Of a stretch of DNA of 64,000 nucleotides, positions 43,797-52,728 are shown piece after piece; within the stretch, counting starts at the first letter, position 1; every line of letters starts with the position of its first letter. This DNA comes from Spirochaetota bacterium. Its GTDB lineage: Bacteria > Spirochaetota > UBA4802 > UBA5550. The DNA is taken from the NCBI GenBank assembly GCA_003246895.1, contig QKCL01000022.1, forward strand, positions 38,538 to 102,537, written 5' to 3'. The position numbers and the translations under genes were made by a program. The notes beneath the pieces were generated by a model. The model did no database searches and was not told where the DNA came from. It was given only the letters and a program-made list of their open reading frames with translations.

Positions 43797-44772
43797 AGAA
43801 TTTTTTCATTTCATTCATTGCCATCTCGTATGCCTCATCGAGAGTTGCTTTCGGCTTAAATCCGGCGGCATTTTTATGCCCGCCGCCGCCGTTTTTGATC
43901 GCTATTTCTGCCACATTTAAATCACCTTTTGTTCTCATGCTTACTTTTACTGGTCCTTCCACGTCCTGTTTTACAAGGAGGCTGGCACGAACCCCTTTTA
44001 CTGTAAAGGGCATGTTTATGGTGGATTCCCCTTCGGAGAATGAACCGTCTGTTGATTTAACCATTTCCGGAGTCAGCTTCATGGCAATCATCTGACCGTC
44101 AAAGAGCACTTCCATTGAACTCAATATTTTATTTTTCAACTGGAAGCTGGAGAGAGAGTTGCTTTCAAAAAGGTTTTCAAAAACCTTGAATGGGACAACT
44201 CCCAATTCAAGAAGATGTGCAGCAATTGAAAATGTTTCAGAAGTGGTTTTGGGATATTTAAATGATCCTGTATCAAAAACAATTCCCGCATAAAGGGCCT
44301 GTGCTGTTTTGAAGCTTAATTCTTTGCCGAAGTACTGAAATATATCATAAATGATTTCGCATGCAGATGATGCATCCGCCTTGATCAGGTTCTGGTCTAC
44401 CTTTGACAGGTCTCCCTCATGATGGTCAATTATAAATGTTTCACGGACAATGGTGTGAAGAATTTTGTAGGAGGTTCCGGTATTGTCATAATCATTTGTG
44501 TCGAGAACGAACTGGGCAAAGTCATCAATATCATCAGGGAGCTGCTCTTTATCCTTTAAGATATTTATTTCATTGTCCATATCCATGAATTTGCATATTT
44601 CAGGGGTAGGGTCGGAGTTGAATATATAAGCCTCCTTCCCCAGCTGTTTGAGCAAGTCGAGAAAGGCAATCTCGGCTCCCAAGCCGTCAGCATCAGGACT
44701 CTCATGTGTTGAGACTATAAACTTGTCATATTTTCCTAAAAAGTTTTCAAGCTTCCTGATGGCTTTGTTCAT
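43789..44772 (-). CDS. nrnA: DHH/DHHA1 phosphoesterase (NrnA-like)
   Basis: 327 residues. HESPDADGLGAE (DHH motif 1), VLDTNDYDNTG, IDHHEGD (the DHH motif) and GGGHKNAAGF (DHHA1) identify an NrnA/YtqI-type oligoribonuclease and 3'-phosphoadenosine 5'-phosphate phosphatase. GGGAGGG lies just upstream of ATG 44772. The start is one base into the glyQ stop (TGATG), so coupled with glyQ. Confidence 0.9.
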   Translation of the reverse strand: MNKAIRKLENFLGKYDKFIVSTHESPDADGLGAEIAFLDLLKQLGKEAYIFNSDPTPEICKFMDMDNEINILKDKEQLPDDIDDFAQFVLDTNDYDNTGTSYKILHTIVRETFIIDHHEGDLSKVDQNLIKADASSACEIIYDIFQYFGKELSFKTAQALYAGIVFDTGSFKYPKTTSETFSIAAHLLELGVVPFKVFENLFESNSLSSFQLKNKILSSMEVLFDGQMIAMKLTPEMVKSTDGSFSEGESTINMPFTVKGVRASLLVKQDVEGPVKVSMRTKGDLNVAEIAIKNGGGGHKNAAGFKPKATLDEAYEMAMNEMKKFFI

Positions 44773-45656
44773 CAACCCTCCCTGTTCAGGAGCGGGTACC
44801 CCATGGATTCCCTGATCTGAACGAATTTTTCAGCACATTTTCTGGCAATATTTCTTACCCTTGTAATATATCCAACCCTTTCAGTTACTGATATTGCTCC
44901 CCTTGCGTCGAGCATGTTAAATACATGTGAGCATTTTAAAACAAAATCATAGGCGGGAAGGACAATGTTTTCTCCTTCGTAATCAAGGATTGAGAGGCAC
45001 TCTTTTTCAAAAAGGTCAAAGAGCTTAAAGTACAGTTCTGTGTCGGCAACATTGAAATTGTAGTGTGAGAATTCGACTTCTCCTCTGTGATGAATATCCC
45101 TGTATGTGAATCTGTCATTCCACTGTATGTCATATACATTGTCTATTCCCTGAATGTACATGCATATTCTTTCAATTCCGTAGGTCAGTTCCACCGATAT
45201 CGGAGAAAGGTCAATGCTTCCGCACTGCTGAAAGTATGTAAACTGAGTGACTTCCATACCATCCAGCCAGACTTCCCATCCGAGACCTGCCGCACCGAGA
45301 GTGGGGGATTCCCAGTCATCCTCAACGAATCGTATGTCGTGTTCCTTGAGGTTGATTCCTATATATTCCAGTGACTGAAGATAAAGGTCCTGTATGTTTT
45401 CCGGTGAAGGTTTAATTATAACCTGATACTGGTAATAATGCTGTAGTCTGTTTGGATTATCCCCATATCTGCCGTCTGTTGGACGTCTTGACGGTTCAAC
45501 ATATGCAACACTCCATGGTTCCGGGCCCAGGACCCTGAGAAATGTTGACGGGTTAAATGTACCGGCACCGACTTCCAGGTCGTAACCCTGAGTTACAACA
45601 CAGCCCTGTTTTGCCCAGTATTCATTTAGTCTGGAGATTATATCCTGAAAATGCAT
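44772..45656 (-). CDS. glyQ: Glycyl-tRNA synthetase alpha subunit
   Basis: 294 residues, alpha chain of the alpha2-beta2 enzyme. [43 protein letters not shown] and [12 protein letters not shown] are the conserved motifs. The beta subunit gene glyS, normally next to glyQ, is not present here, nrnA being the next gene. AGAGGA precedes ATG, with a promoter at 45692. Confidence 0.96.
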   Translation of the reverse strand: MHFQDIISRLNEYWAKQGCVVTQGYDLEVGAGTFNPSTFLRVLGPEPWSVAYVEPSRRPTDGRYGDNPNRLQHYYQYQVIIKPSPENIQDLYLQSLEYIGINLKEHDIRFVEDDWESPTLGAAGLGWEVWLDGMEVTQFTYFQQCGSIDLSPISVELTYGIERICMYIQGIDNVYDIQWNDRFTYRDIHHRGEVEFSHYNFNVADTELYFKLFDLFEKECLSILDYEGENIVLPAYDFVLKCSHVFNMLDARGAISVTERVGYITRVRNIARKCAEKFVQIRESMGYPLLNREG

Positions 45657-45691
45657 TTTTAAGTCCTCTATGTAAATATTTATCTACAAAG

Positions 45692-45720
45692 ATAAGAATT
45701 CCCCGTTGAAAATCCGTCAA
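45692..45720 (-). promoter_or_regulatory. Sigma-70-type promoter for glyQ-nrnA
   Basis: Minus strand TTGACG (45715-45720), 17-nt spacer, TCTTAT (45692-45697); leader of about 29 nt. Confidence 0.45.
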
Positions 45721-45753
45721 GCAGTAATTGGAATAGTCAATTATAAGCCTTTT

Positions 45754-47265
45754 TCAGCTCGTTTCACCCATAGCCATATACTGCTCTTTGATGAATTGAT
45801 GAAAATCCTCAAAAACCTCTTTCCTGGTTAAATTGAAATGTTTTAGAACATCATCGTCAATTATTTCATAACGGAATTTGTGTTTTTCAATTTCTACAAA
45901 GATGTCTGCAAGATATACAGTATAAATTAGCGGAATCAGATCCTTCTCTGCCCTGTGCGGCCTGTGGTGGGTTTCTATTGTTTTTGTAAGAGAATCATGG
46001 AAGTTCCATTTTTTGCATATGAGTGCTCCCAGGGCACTGTGGCTGATGCCAAGGCTGATCTCTTCAATTATATTGGGATCGTCAATTCCCTTAAAACCGG
46101 TAATTTCCTTTATTTTTGACAGTTGTTTTGGATTAACAGACAGCATTACTATTTTTCCGATATCTGAAAGAAGTGCAGCAAGGTATGCCTGCTCTGAAAG
46201 GTTGCTGTTTTTTGTCCTTTTTTTGATAATGATCTGGGCATAAAATGCTCTTTTATATGAATCCTTCCATATTGATTCAAATTTTTTATAGCGGTCTTCT
46301 ACAATTTTCTGAACACCTGTCGCTACCAGAAGGGTATTGAGGCCCTTTATGCCTATTATTTTAACAGCTTCCTCAATGGATTCAATTTTGTGCATCGTTA
46401 CATATCCGGCTGAGTTCGACAGTTTTATTATGGATGCTGTAAGTCCCGGGTCTCTGGATATGGCTGAAGCAATATCCTTTACTGTGCTGTCGGGATCTCT
46501 GCTGATGGCCCTGATTTCTTTTATGTTTCCCGGCAGTGCGGGTATCTCTTTTACCTCATTTAGAATTTCGTCGGCAATTTTTACATGTGATTCCGGAGGA
46601 GTAAGATTGTATGGGATACTGATATTGACCGATGTAATTTTATCATTTCTGCTGATCTTGAAGGAATCCTTTGGGAATCCTGAATTTTTTAGAAGCATTA
46701 TTGCCATAATGAGGCCAAGACCTGCTCCTTCCGAATCATCAAGGACATCCCCGAAAGCATCGGAAATATCGCTGTATTTGAAGGCCTTGTTTACTCTGGC
46801 CTTGATTTTTTCAAGTTCTGGCTTTAGTATTGTAATATTATTTGCAATATTCAGGTTAATCTTTTCATCTTTTATGCTGAATGTTGTCCGGACGTAATAT
46901 TTTGATCCTTCAATTGCATCTATTCTGTTCTGTTTTTCTGGTGAAAAAACATCGGCTTTGAAATTTTCCATGCCGGAGCGGTAATCCGTTGCATCGTTAA
47001 TATCCAGGTCGTTTTCAGCAAAATAGATTCTTTTTAAATTGGCCTTTATGGCATTGTTTATCAGTTCCTTTGTAATGGAGAGAATAGTGTCCTTGTGGAA
47101 AAGCAGATCATACTGTTCCAGATATCTGTGAATTATTTTGACTATTTGCGCCTCGACATCATGGGTAAATTTCTGGAATTGAATATAGAATTCCTCTCCA
47201 TTAATTATTGCATTAATATAGTTGTCGGGTTTGATCTGAAAGTGTTTATCCGGTTTTTCTGTCAA
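45754..47265 (-). CDS. GHKL-type ATPase fused to HDOD domain
   Basis: 503 residues. The N-terminal half has a histidine-kinase-like ATPase signature: N-box ITKELINNAIKAN (Glu67, Asn71) and G-box EGAGLGLIMA at about 179-187. There is no His-containing dimerisation domain, as in anti-sigma kinases. The C-terminal half is an HDOD domain (IPALPGNIKEIRAISRDPDS from about 242; ISRDPGLTASIIKLSNSAGY; ETHHRPH). Start is TTG with GGAG 6 nt upstream. HDOD proteins are signalling hubs in motility and chemotaxis. It is divergent from the atypical receiver gene 228 nt away. Confidence 0.85.
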   Translation of the reverse strand: MTEKPDKHFQIKPDNYINAIINGEEFYIQFQKFTHDVEAQIVKIIHRYLEQYDLLFHKDTILSITKELINNAIKANLKRIYFAENDLDINDATDYRSGMENFKADVFSPEKQNRIDAIEGSKYYVRTTFSIKDEKINLNIANNITILKPELEKIKARVNKAFKYSDISDAFGDVLDDSEGAGLGLIMAIMLLKNSGFPKDSFKISRNDKITSVNISIPYNLTPPESHVKIADEILNEVKEIPALPGNIKEIRAISRDPDSTVKDIASAISRDPGLTASIIKLSNSAGYVTMHKIESIEEAVKIIGIKGLNTLLVATGVQKIVEDRYKKFESIWKDSYKRAFYAQIIIKKRTKNSNLSEQAYLAALLSDIGKIVMLSVNPKQLSKIKEITGFKGIDDPNIIEEISLGISHSALGALICKKWNFHDSLTKTIETHHRPHRAEKDLIPLIYTVYLADIFVEIEKHKFRYEIIDDDVLKHFNLTRKEVFEDFHQFIKEQYMAMGETS

Positions 47266-47493
47266 GTCTGGCTCCAGTGCAAGATAATATATCTTATATA
47301 TATAAATTCAAATGTAATCAATACTTTTTTTGCTCTGCTTTTATTCTGTCTATGTAAAATTTAATCTAAAATATATTTACAGCACACTATTGAACATTTT
47401 TAAATATGTTTACAGTTCTTGATCTTATAGTAATATTTAAAAAAAAGCAATCAAGAAATCTTGTATTTTTATATGATTATTCTGGAGTTTTGA

Positions 47494-47949
47494 ATGTCTA
47501 TCAAAAATGGTTTTCCTAATCTTAATACAAAATTGCCAGACGGGTTAAGGCCAAACGGCAGACCATACAGGGTTATGGTTGTTGATGGAAAGGACTTTCA
47601 TCAGAAGCAGATTGCACAAATCCTTGAATCTGAGCAGTATGATGTTGTGTCGACTGCGTCAAACGGCAAGGAAGCACTGCAAAAAATTGATAAACTTGAT
47701 GTTCCTCTGGATTTTATAACAACAGAACTTGATATGCCTGTACTGGATGGTTATGCTCTGGTATATGAGCTGCAGCAGAGAAGCAACAGGCCCGTGGTAA
47801 TATTTATCAGTGAAGATACAACCAAAGGTGTTATGCAGGACCTTATTTTAATGGGGGTAAGGGATTTTATCCTGAAGCCTATTAATAGAAGAACCATTCT
47901 GGAAAGAATAAAAAAAGCAGTAACAAAATATGTTGATCAGCAGGTATAG
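47494..47949 (+). CDS. Atypical response-regulator receiver protein
   Basis: 151 residues with a CheY-like fold: VMVVDGKDFH at the start, SEDTT (Ser106) and DFILKPI (Lys128) are normal. The usual phospho-acceptor Asp is Glu78 (ITTELDMPVLDG, where the family has D-I-x-MP), and the second acidic pocket residue after VVD is Gly32. So it cannot be phosphorylated in the usual way and may be a constitutive mimic. GGAG lies 7 nt upstream of ATG. It is followed, 20 nt on, by the tail-anchored gene. Confidence 0.88.
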   Translation: MSIKNGFPNLNTKLPDGLRPNGRPYRVMVVDGKDFHQKQIAQILESEQYDVVSTASNGKEALQKIDKLDVPLDFITTELDMPVLDGYALVYELQQRSNRPVVIFISEDTTKGVMQDLILMGVRDFILKPINRRTILERIKKAVTKYVDQQV

Positions 47950-47969
47950 AACTAGCAAGGAACAGAAAT

Positions 47970-49046
47970 ATGTCTAATGAACTAAAGCAGGCTGCCTCGA
48001 GTTTTTCAGAACAATCAAAAAAATATCAGATAGCCATATATTATACTCATGGAGATGAGGAAAGGGCTAAACAGATGCTTGCAGGGGCAATCCAGGATCT
48101 CTATGTTGTAAAGGCAAACTTTTCCTCATCAAGCATGAACGGGGCTTTTGTGGTTTTTCTTGAGTCCAGTTATTATAAATTTATCCATGGACATATTCTG
48201 CTTCTTAAAACCTATGAACTTGAGGATCTAAAGACCACCAGGGACTGGAGGAATTTTGAAAAGCAGCTGGTTGAAATTGGTGAAAGGATCGATTATGACA
48301 GAACTTTTTCCAATCAGATGAGGGAGTCTCTCGCATCTGCATTAACAATTCAGGAAATAACAGCAATCTGCAGGAAACTTGATAATGATGACTCCATCTC
48401 CGTGAATCATGATTTTCAGAAAATAGTATCAGATGTAGCCGGGCTTCAGAATGTTGAAATAAAACTGGACTATGAGAAAATATCTTCACTGAGCATGGAA
48501 CTTCATTCAATAACAAGCAGAAAAATCCCCCCTGCAGAGCTTGCACGGGCCGGGAAAAAGCCGGATGCCGACGGAAATGATATTGTAATTCAGCAGCCCG
48601 ATGACCCTCTTGCCGGAAAACAGGTAAAGCTTACCCTCAGCGGTGCGCTGATTCTTTCTCCTATCAAAGGGAAACACATATCATCTCTTCATGAAGGGGA
48701 CCGTATAATGGTCAGCCTCGTTGACAAGAACCCCAAGGCCATAGATGTGGCAAAGGCCTTTAATGCATATGATGAAGAGGGTAATATCAAACCTATTCCC
48801 GGCAGAATCGTTTCCATAACCCATAGGGATAATTATGTAATATTTGTAATTGTTGCAAAGGGCATTTATGTGAAAATAGTTGAGGAAGAGGATAATATCA
48901 AGGTAGCTCTTGACCCTGCGTATAGTGCTGCTCAGGGAGAGGCTGTTGTTGAGGAGTCAAAAAGAAATGGTCTCAAGGTTCTTGTTCTTGGTCTGGTCTT
49001 TTTTACCCTCGTTGCGGTTGTCCTGTTTTTTGTGTTCTGGTCCTGA
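47970..49046 (+). CDS. Tail-anchored protein of unknown function
   Basis: 358 residues, no family recognised. A soluble N-terminal part of about 330 residues (AAIYYTHGD-like start, helical middle, then beta stretches such as KGKHISSLHEGDRIMVSLVD) and a C-terminal membrane helix (VLVLGLVFFTLVAVVLFFVF). Position right after the atypical receiver suggests it is the membrane partner through which that receiver acts, by inference only. It ends 2 nt from convergent hisF. Confidence 0.7.
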   Translation: MSNELKQAASSFSEQSKKYQIAIYYTHGDEERAKQMLAGAIQDLYVVKANFSSSSMNGAFVVFLESSYYKFIHGHILLLKTYELEDLKTTRDWRNFEKQLVEIGERIDYDRTFSNQMRESLASALTIQEITAICRKLDNDDSISVNHDFQKIVSDVAGLQNVEIKLDYEKISSLSMELHSITSRKIPPAELARAGKKPDADGNDIVIQQPDDPLAGKQVKLTLSGALILSPIKGKHISSLHEGDRIMVSLVDKNPKAIDVAKAFNAYDEEGNIKPIPGRIVSITHRDNYVIFVIVAKGIYVKIVEEEDNIKVALDPAYSAAQGEAVVEESKRNGLKVLVLGLVFFTLVAVVLFFVFWS

Positions 49047-49048
49047 AA

Positions 49049-49816
49049 TCAGGCGTTAACCGGCCTGATGGGGATGCCCCGTTTTATGAGTGTCTCCTTC
49101 ACCTCTCTTATGGAGAGTTCCCTGAAATGGAATATTGAAGCGGCAAGAACAGCATCGGCCCTGCCTGAAGTAAGTCCCTCATAGAGATGATCCGTATTTC
49201 CTGCTCCTCCCGAAGCAATTACCGGAATTGTAACCGCATCTGCGACCCTTGAAGTCAATTCAATGTCGTAACCGTTTTTGGTTCCGTCACAGTCCATGCT
49301 TGTAAGGAGAATCTCTCCTGCGCCGAGCTCTTCAGCTTTTATGGCCCATTCTATTACATCCAGATCTGTTTTTGTCCGTCCTCCGTGAAGATAAACACTC
49401 CAGCTTCCCGATTCATTTCTTTTGGCATCTATGGCCACCAGTATGCACTGGGACCCGAATTTTTTGGCGGAATCTGTTATGAGGGATGGTGTCTCCACCG
49501 CTGCAGTGTTTATGGAAATTTTGTCTGCCCCGTTTTCCAGAATCAGCCTCACGTCTTCAACAGTTCTTATACCGCCGCCAACAGTAAAGGGGATGTGAAC
49601 GGTCTCGGCCACTTTTTTTACCATGTTCAGAATGATATTGCGCCTGTCGGATGATGCCGTGATGTCAAGGAAACAGAGTTCATCGGCTCCCTCTGCGTCA
49701 TAGAATTTTCCATTTTCAACAGGATCTCCCGCGTCAATGAGATTTTCAAAGTTTACACCCTTGACCACACGTCCGTCTTTTACATCGAGGCAGGGGATTA
49801 TTCTCTTGGCAAGCAT
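49049..49816 (-). CDS. hisF: Imidazole glycerol phosphate synthase cyclase subunit
   Basis: 255 residues, (beta-alpha)8 barrel of histidine synthesis. [19 protein letters not shown] carries the first catalytic Asp, [15 protein letters not shown] the second; [12 protein letters not shown] and [13 protein letters not shown] are phosphate-binding loops. The second ATG (49816) has the better gap to GGAG. No other his genes are nearby. Confidence 0.96.
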   Translation of the reverse strand: MLAKRIIPCLDVKDGRVVKGVNFENLIDAGDPVENGKFYDAEGADELCFLDITASSDRRNIILNMVKKVAETVHIPFTVGGGIRTVEDVRLILENGADKISINTAAVETPSLITDSAKKFGSQCILVAIDAKRNESGSWSVYLHGGRTKTDLDVIEWAIKAEELGAGEILLTSMDCDGTKNGYDIELTSRVADAVTIPVIASGGAGNTDHLYEGLTSGRADAVLAASIFHFRELSIREVKETLIKRGIPIRPVNA

Positions 49817-49968
49817 CATTATCTCCGGATTTTTTATTTAATTAAAGAGTAATACAGTGATGAACTGTCAAGAGTTTATTGCTCTTTCCGGAAGCCCTGT
49901 CAATTATTGTTCTGGACAGGAATTATCCTGCAGTTGTATAAAAATCTATTCACTTGACAGGGGAAAAG

Positions 49969-51066
49969 ATGAAAGAGGATACAAAACGCTACAGGGATAT
50001 GTTTTCAGGTTTTTCGGGAAAATACCTGAAGGAGATCGACGGGTTTGTCAGGGATTTCTACAGGAAAAAAATTGAATCTTCAGAAGAGGAGTTCATGAAG
50101 GAGATGTACGGTTCAATTTCAGAGTACTGTCTCCGGGATGGCAAAAGGATAAGGCCCCTGCTTGTCCTGGCGTCTTTTCATGGTTACAGAAGGGGGTTCT
50201 CGGGGACAGGGGAAATTGTAAAACTTGCCGCGTCCATAGAAATGATGCACTCGTTTCTTCTCATTCAGGATGACATAATTGACAGGTCTGAAATGAGGAG
50301 AGGCGGCAAATCTCTTCATATTCTCATGGGGGAGATGTATGGCGCGAGGACTGACAACAGACTCATCGGTTCAGATATAGCAATTGTACTTGCCGACGTG
50401 ATCTTCGCAAATGTCATGGAGATCATCAGTCAGTGCCGAATTAATCTTAAAGTTAAGAACAGCTTTCTCGAAATTTTTTCCAGAACCTATGAAAAAACCG
50501 CCTGGGGGCAGATACTTGATTCCATGAATTCAATGCTCAGGAAAATTGAAAAGGGGAATGACTCTCCCGCAAAAATAGGCCTCATGAAGACAGCTTACTA
50601 CACAATAGCCTATCCGGTAATGATGGGGTATGTTTTAAGCGGCAGGTCATCGGCCCGGGAATTTGATGCAATAGAAAAGTTTGCGCTTCCGCTTGGCGTT
50701 GCATTCCAGGTGAGGGATGATATTCTGGGTGTTTTCGGGGTGGAGAGCGATACCGGGAAACCCACAGATTCGGATATACTTGAGGGGAAGTATACTCTTC
50801 TTATTCAGGAGGCTGTCAGGATTATGGACGAAAAGGAAGGAGCTGCCTTTTTAAAACTTCTATTAAAACAGAAGAAGAGTGCCAGAGATGTTGTGAAAAT
50901 ACGAAATACCATCGAAAAAACAGGAGCACTGGACAGTGCCATAAGGAAACATGCTGAGCTCATAGATGAGTCCAGGGAAAACCTGCAGAATCTGTCCGTT
51001 TCAAAAAAATACAGGGAGATTCTGCAGGGGGTTCTTGAGGCTGTTGCCACTATTCCTCTTCTGTGA
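49969..51066 (+). CDS. Trans-isoprenyl (polyprenyl) diphosphate synthase
   Basis: 365 residues from ATG 49969 (AGGGGA 4-5 nt upstream). First Asp-rich motif LIQDDIIDRSEMRRGG (DDxxD), second FQVRDDILGVFG (DDxxG), with RPLLVLASFHG before. Chain length of product (farnesyl, geranylgeranyl or longer) cannot be told reliably. It stops 6 nt from a convergent gene. Confidence 0.92.
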   Translation: MKEDTKRYRDMFSGFSGKYLKEIDGFVRDFYRKKIESSEEEFMKEMYGSISEYCLRDGKRIRPLLVLASFHGYRRGFSGTGEIVKLAASIEMMHSFLLIQDDIIDRSEMRRGGKSLHILMGEMYGARTDNRLIGSDIAIVLADVIFANVMEIISQCRINLKVKNSFLEIFSRTYEKTAWGQILDSMNSMLRKIEKGNDSPAKIGLMKTAYYTIAYPVMMGYVLSGRSSAREFDAIEKFALPLGVAFQVRDDILGVFGVESDTGKPTDSDILEGKYTLLIQEAVRIMDEKEGAAFLKLLLKQKKSARDVVKIRNTIEKTGALDSAIRKHAELIDESRENLQNLSVSKKYREILQGVLEAVATIPLL

Positions 51067-51072
51067 TTTTTA

Positions 51073-51753
51073 TCAGGCCTTGAGTCCCCGGTAATAGCTG
51101 TCAAGGTTGTATATGGCTGCCATGGGATTATGGCCGAGAAGTCTGTCCTTCACTGCAAGGACGGTGCATGGAGCGGTGGCGTATTTGAAGAACATTGAGT
51201 CGTGTCCAACGCACAGGCCCAGCAGTATGTTGAATTCAGCGCCCGCCTCATTGAGTACTTCTGCCTGGGCAACCGGATTGCACATGGCCTCAAATATTTC
51301 CGCGCATCTGACTTTCTCATGGCCTTTGATGCCAAGGCTTTCCTTTGGTTCTCCGCCGACTTTACAGACTACAGAGACCATTTCAAATCCATGGTCTGAA
51401 AATAGTTTCTCCACTGCCTTTGCCTCGGATCTCAGTCCCATGCAGAATGCCAGGCCGAGTTTCCTGTAGTTCATTCTTTTTGCAAAATCCATTATCTCCT
51501 CAATGCGGGATTTTGCAGGTTTCAGTTTTGCATATCCCAGTTCTTTGCCGGAATAAGCTTCGCTTTCCTGTATGCTTGCATTAAGGGCAAATTCCTTTAT
51601 TGTCCCGTTGCAGGTTTCGTTTACCGCGGATTTTACCGTATTACTGAAATTTACGGTGGGACAGAATGGAGGATTTTTACCCTGGGGATTGTTGCATATC
51701 CTTTCCGATGGTTCTATGCCGCAGAGGGCACATCCTGGGTCCTGCCTTGTCAT
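51073..51753 (-). CDS. DUF1847 cysteine-rich metal-binding protein
   Basis: 226 residues. N-terminal Cys cluster CALCGIEPSERIC and FCPT, then LGLAFCMGLRSEAKAVEKLF, VSVVCKVGG, CNPVAQAEVLNEAG, NILLGLCVGHDSMF match DUF1847. Likely binds a metal or iron-sulfur cluster; function unknown. AAGGAGAT upstream of ATG. Confidence 0.85.
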   Translation of the reverse strand: MTRQDPGCALCGIEPSERICNNPQGKNPPFCPTVNFSNTVKSAVNETCNGTIKEFALNASIQESEAYSGKELGYAKLKPAKSRIEEIMDFAKRMNYRKLGLAFCMGLRSEAKAVEKLFSDHGFEMVSVVCKVGGEPKESLGIKGHEKVRCAEIFEAMCNPVAQAEVLNEAGAEFNILLGLCVGHDSMFFKYATAPCTVLAVKDRLLGHNPMAAIYNLDSYYRGLKA

Positions 51754-51886
51754 GATGGATCTCCTTTCTTGAGCTTCTAATAATCTGGAGAGGTTCTGTT
51801 CTTATGTCAAATAGTTGTTTCCAAATTATAGGCAAAATATGTGACTCTTTGTTTTATTTTAATTTTATTATTGCTAGATTGTTAAT

Positions 51887-52495
51887 ATGGCGTTTAAAAG
51901 AAAAAAATCAGAGGGTCTGAGAAGGGTGTTTGAGATCGTTGAGTTTTTTGTCGGTCTTTTTATGATCATCTCTGCCCTTGTCTATCTGGTAACCGGGACA
52001 GGGGAGTCTCTTGTTTTTCTTTTTTTAATGGGGTATGTTATCGCTCCTCTCCTTTTTATGTTTATTGATTATTTTTCAGGCAAAATACAGAAGAGTTTTT
52101 CGGGTCTCATTCTGGCTCCCGTGTATTACCTTCTTTCTTCATGGCATGAGATTCTGTATATTTTCATAATTCTCCCGGGAGTAGCTGTCTCCATGATAAT
52201 GGGGCCTGTCTCTGCAGTTCTTGCCTTTTCATCCGGTGCCTGTCTAATTGTGGGGGCATTTCAGTTTATAGCCGGCAGCACCTTTGGACTTGATAATCTT
52301 GCCTCTGCCGGAGCTCTGTTTGTATTTGGTCCGGTTTTTCTTGTTTCGTCTTTGATGCTGTTTCTTGTTTTTGTTAAAAAGGCTGATCCCGGGGAATGGA
52401 TTTCATCATTTCTTGACGGATTTTTCGAGAAAGCTCTTGAAAGTCTGCGTAATCGGGTCTTTATTCGTCCTTATTTAAAGAAAAATGATATGTGA
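51887..52495 (+). CDS. Unknown polytopic membrane protein
   Basis: 202 residues with about five hydrophobic spans, basic N-terminus (KRKKSEGLRRVFE) and no recognised family. Gly/Ser/Ala-rich spans such as GAFQFIAGSTFGLDNLASAG. Weak ribosome binding site. Divergent from DUF1847 gene. Confidence 0.65.
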   Translation: MAFKRKKSEGLRRVFEIVEFFVGLFMIISALVYLVTGTGESLVFLFLMGYVIAPLLFMFIDYFSGKIQKSFSGLILAPVYYLLSSWHEILYIFIILPGVAVSMIMGPVSAVLAFSSGACLIVGAFQFIAGSTFGLDNLASAGALFVFGPVFLVSSLMLFLVFVKKADPGEWISSFLDGFFEKALESLRNRVFIRPYLKKNDM

Positions 52496-52551
52496 TCAGG
52501 TCTGCATAATGTCAATAAAAATGAGAACGCGGTAAACTTCTTAAAAAAAAG

Positions 52552-52581
52552 TTGACAATAGTGGCTTGCTAAAAATATTTA
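52552..52581 (+). promoter_or_regulatory. Promoter of the tRNA-Val gene
   Basis: TTGACA (52552-52557), 18-nt spacer, TATTTA (52576-52581); the mature tRNA begins 16 nt after it. Confidence 0.5.
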
Positions 52582-52597
52582 GTATCTATTCTAAAGA

Positions 52598-52671
52598 GGG
52601 CGATTAGCTCAGTTGGTTAGAGCGCCTGCTCGACACGCAGGAGGTCATTGGTTCGACTCCGATATCGCCCA
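52598..52671 (+). tRNA. tRNA-Val (anticodon GAC)
   Basis: 74-nt cloverleaf with fully paired acceptor GGGCGAT/ATCGCCC, D-stem GCTC/GAGC, anticodon stem CCTGC/GCAGG, T-stem ATTGG/CCGAT and T-loop TTCGACT. The anticodon loop is TCGACAC, giving anticodon GAC and a C at the normally invariant U33. CCA is not encoded (A then ATT). Followed at once by a T-rich stretch. Confidence 0.93.
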
Positions 52672-52728
52672 ATTTTTTCTCACCCAGTTTTTTTCCTGCG
52701 GTAAAATCAAGTAGATTGGAGACAGCTT

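Noticed and set aside
45750..47270. Promoter TTGACA at the start of the HATPase-HDOD gene
   Set aside because: It is the start codon region (TTG ACA) of the gene itself, with a ribosome binding site upstream.
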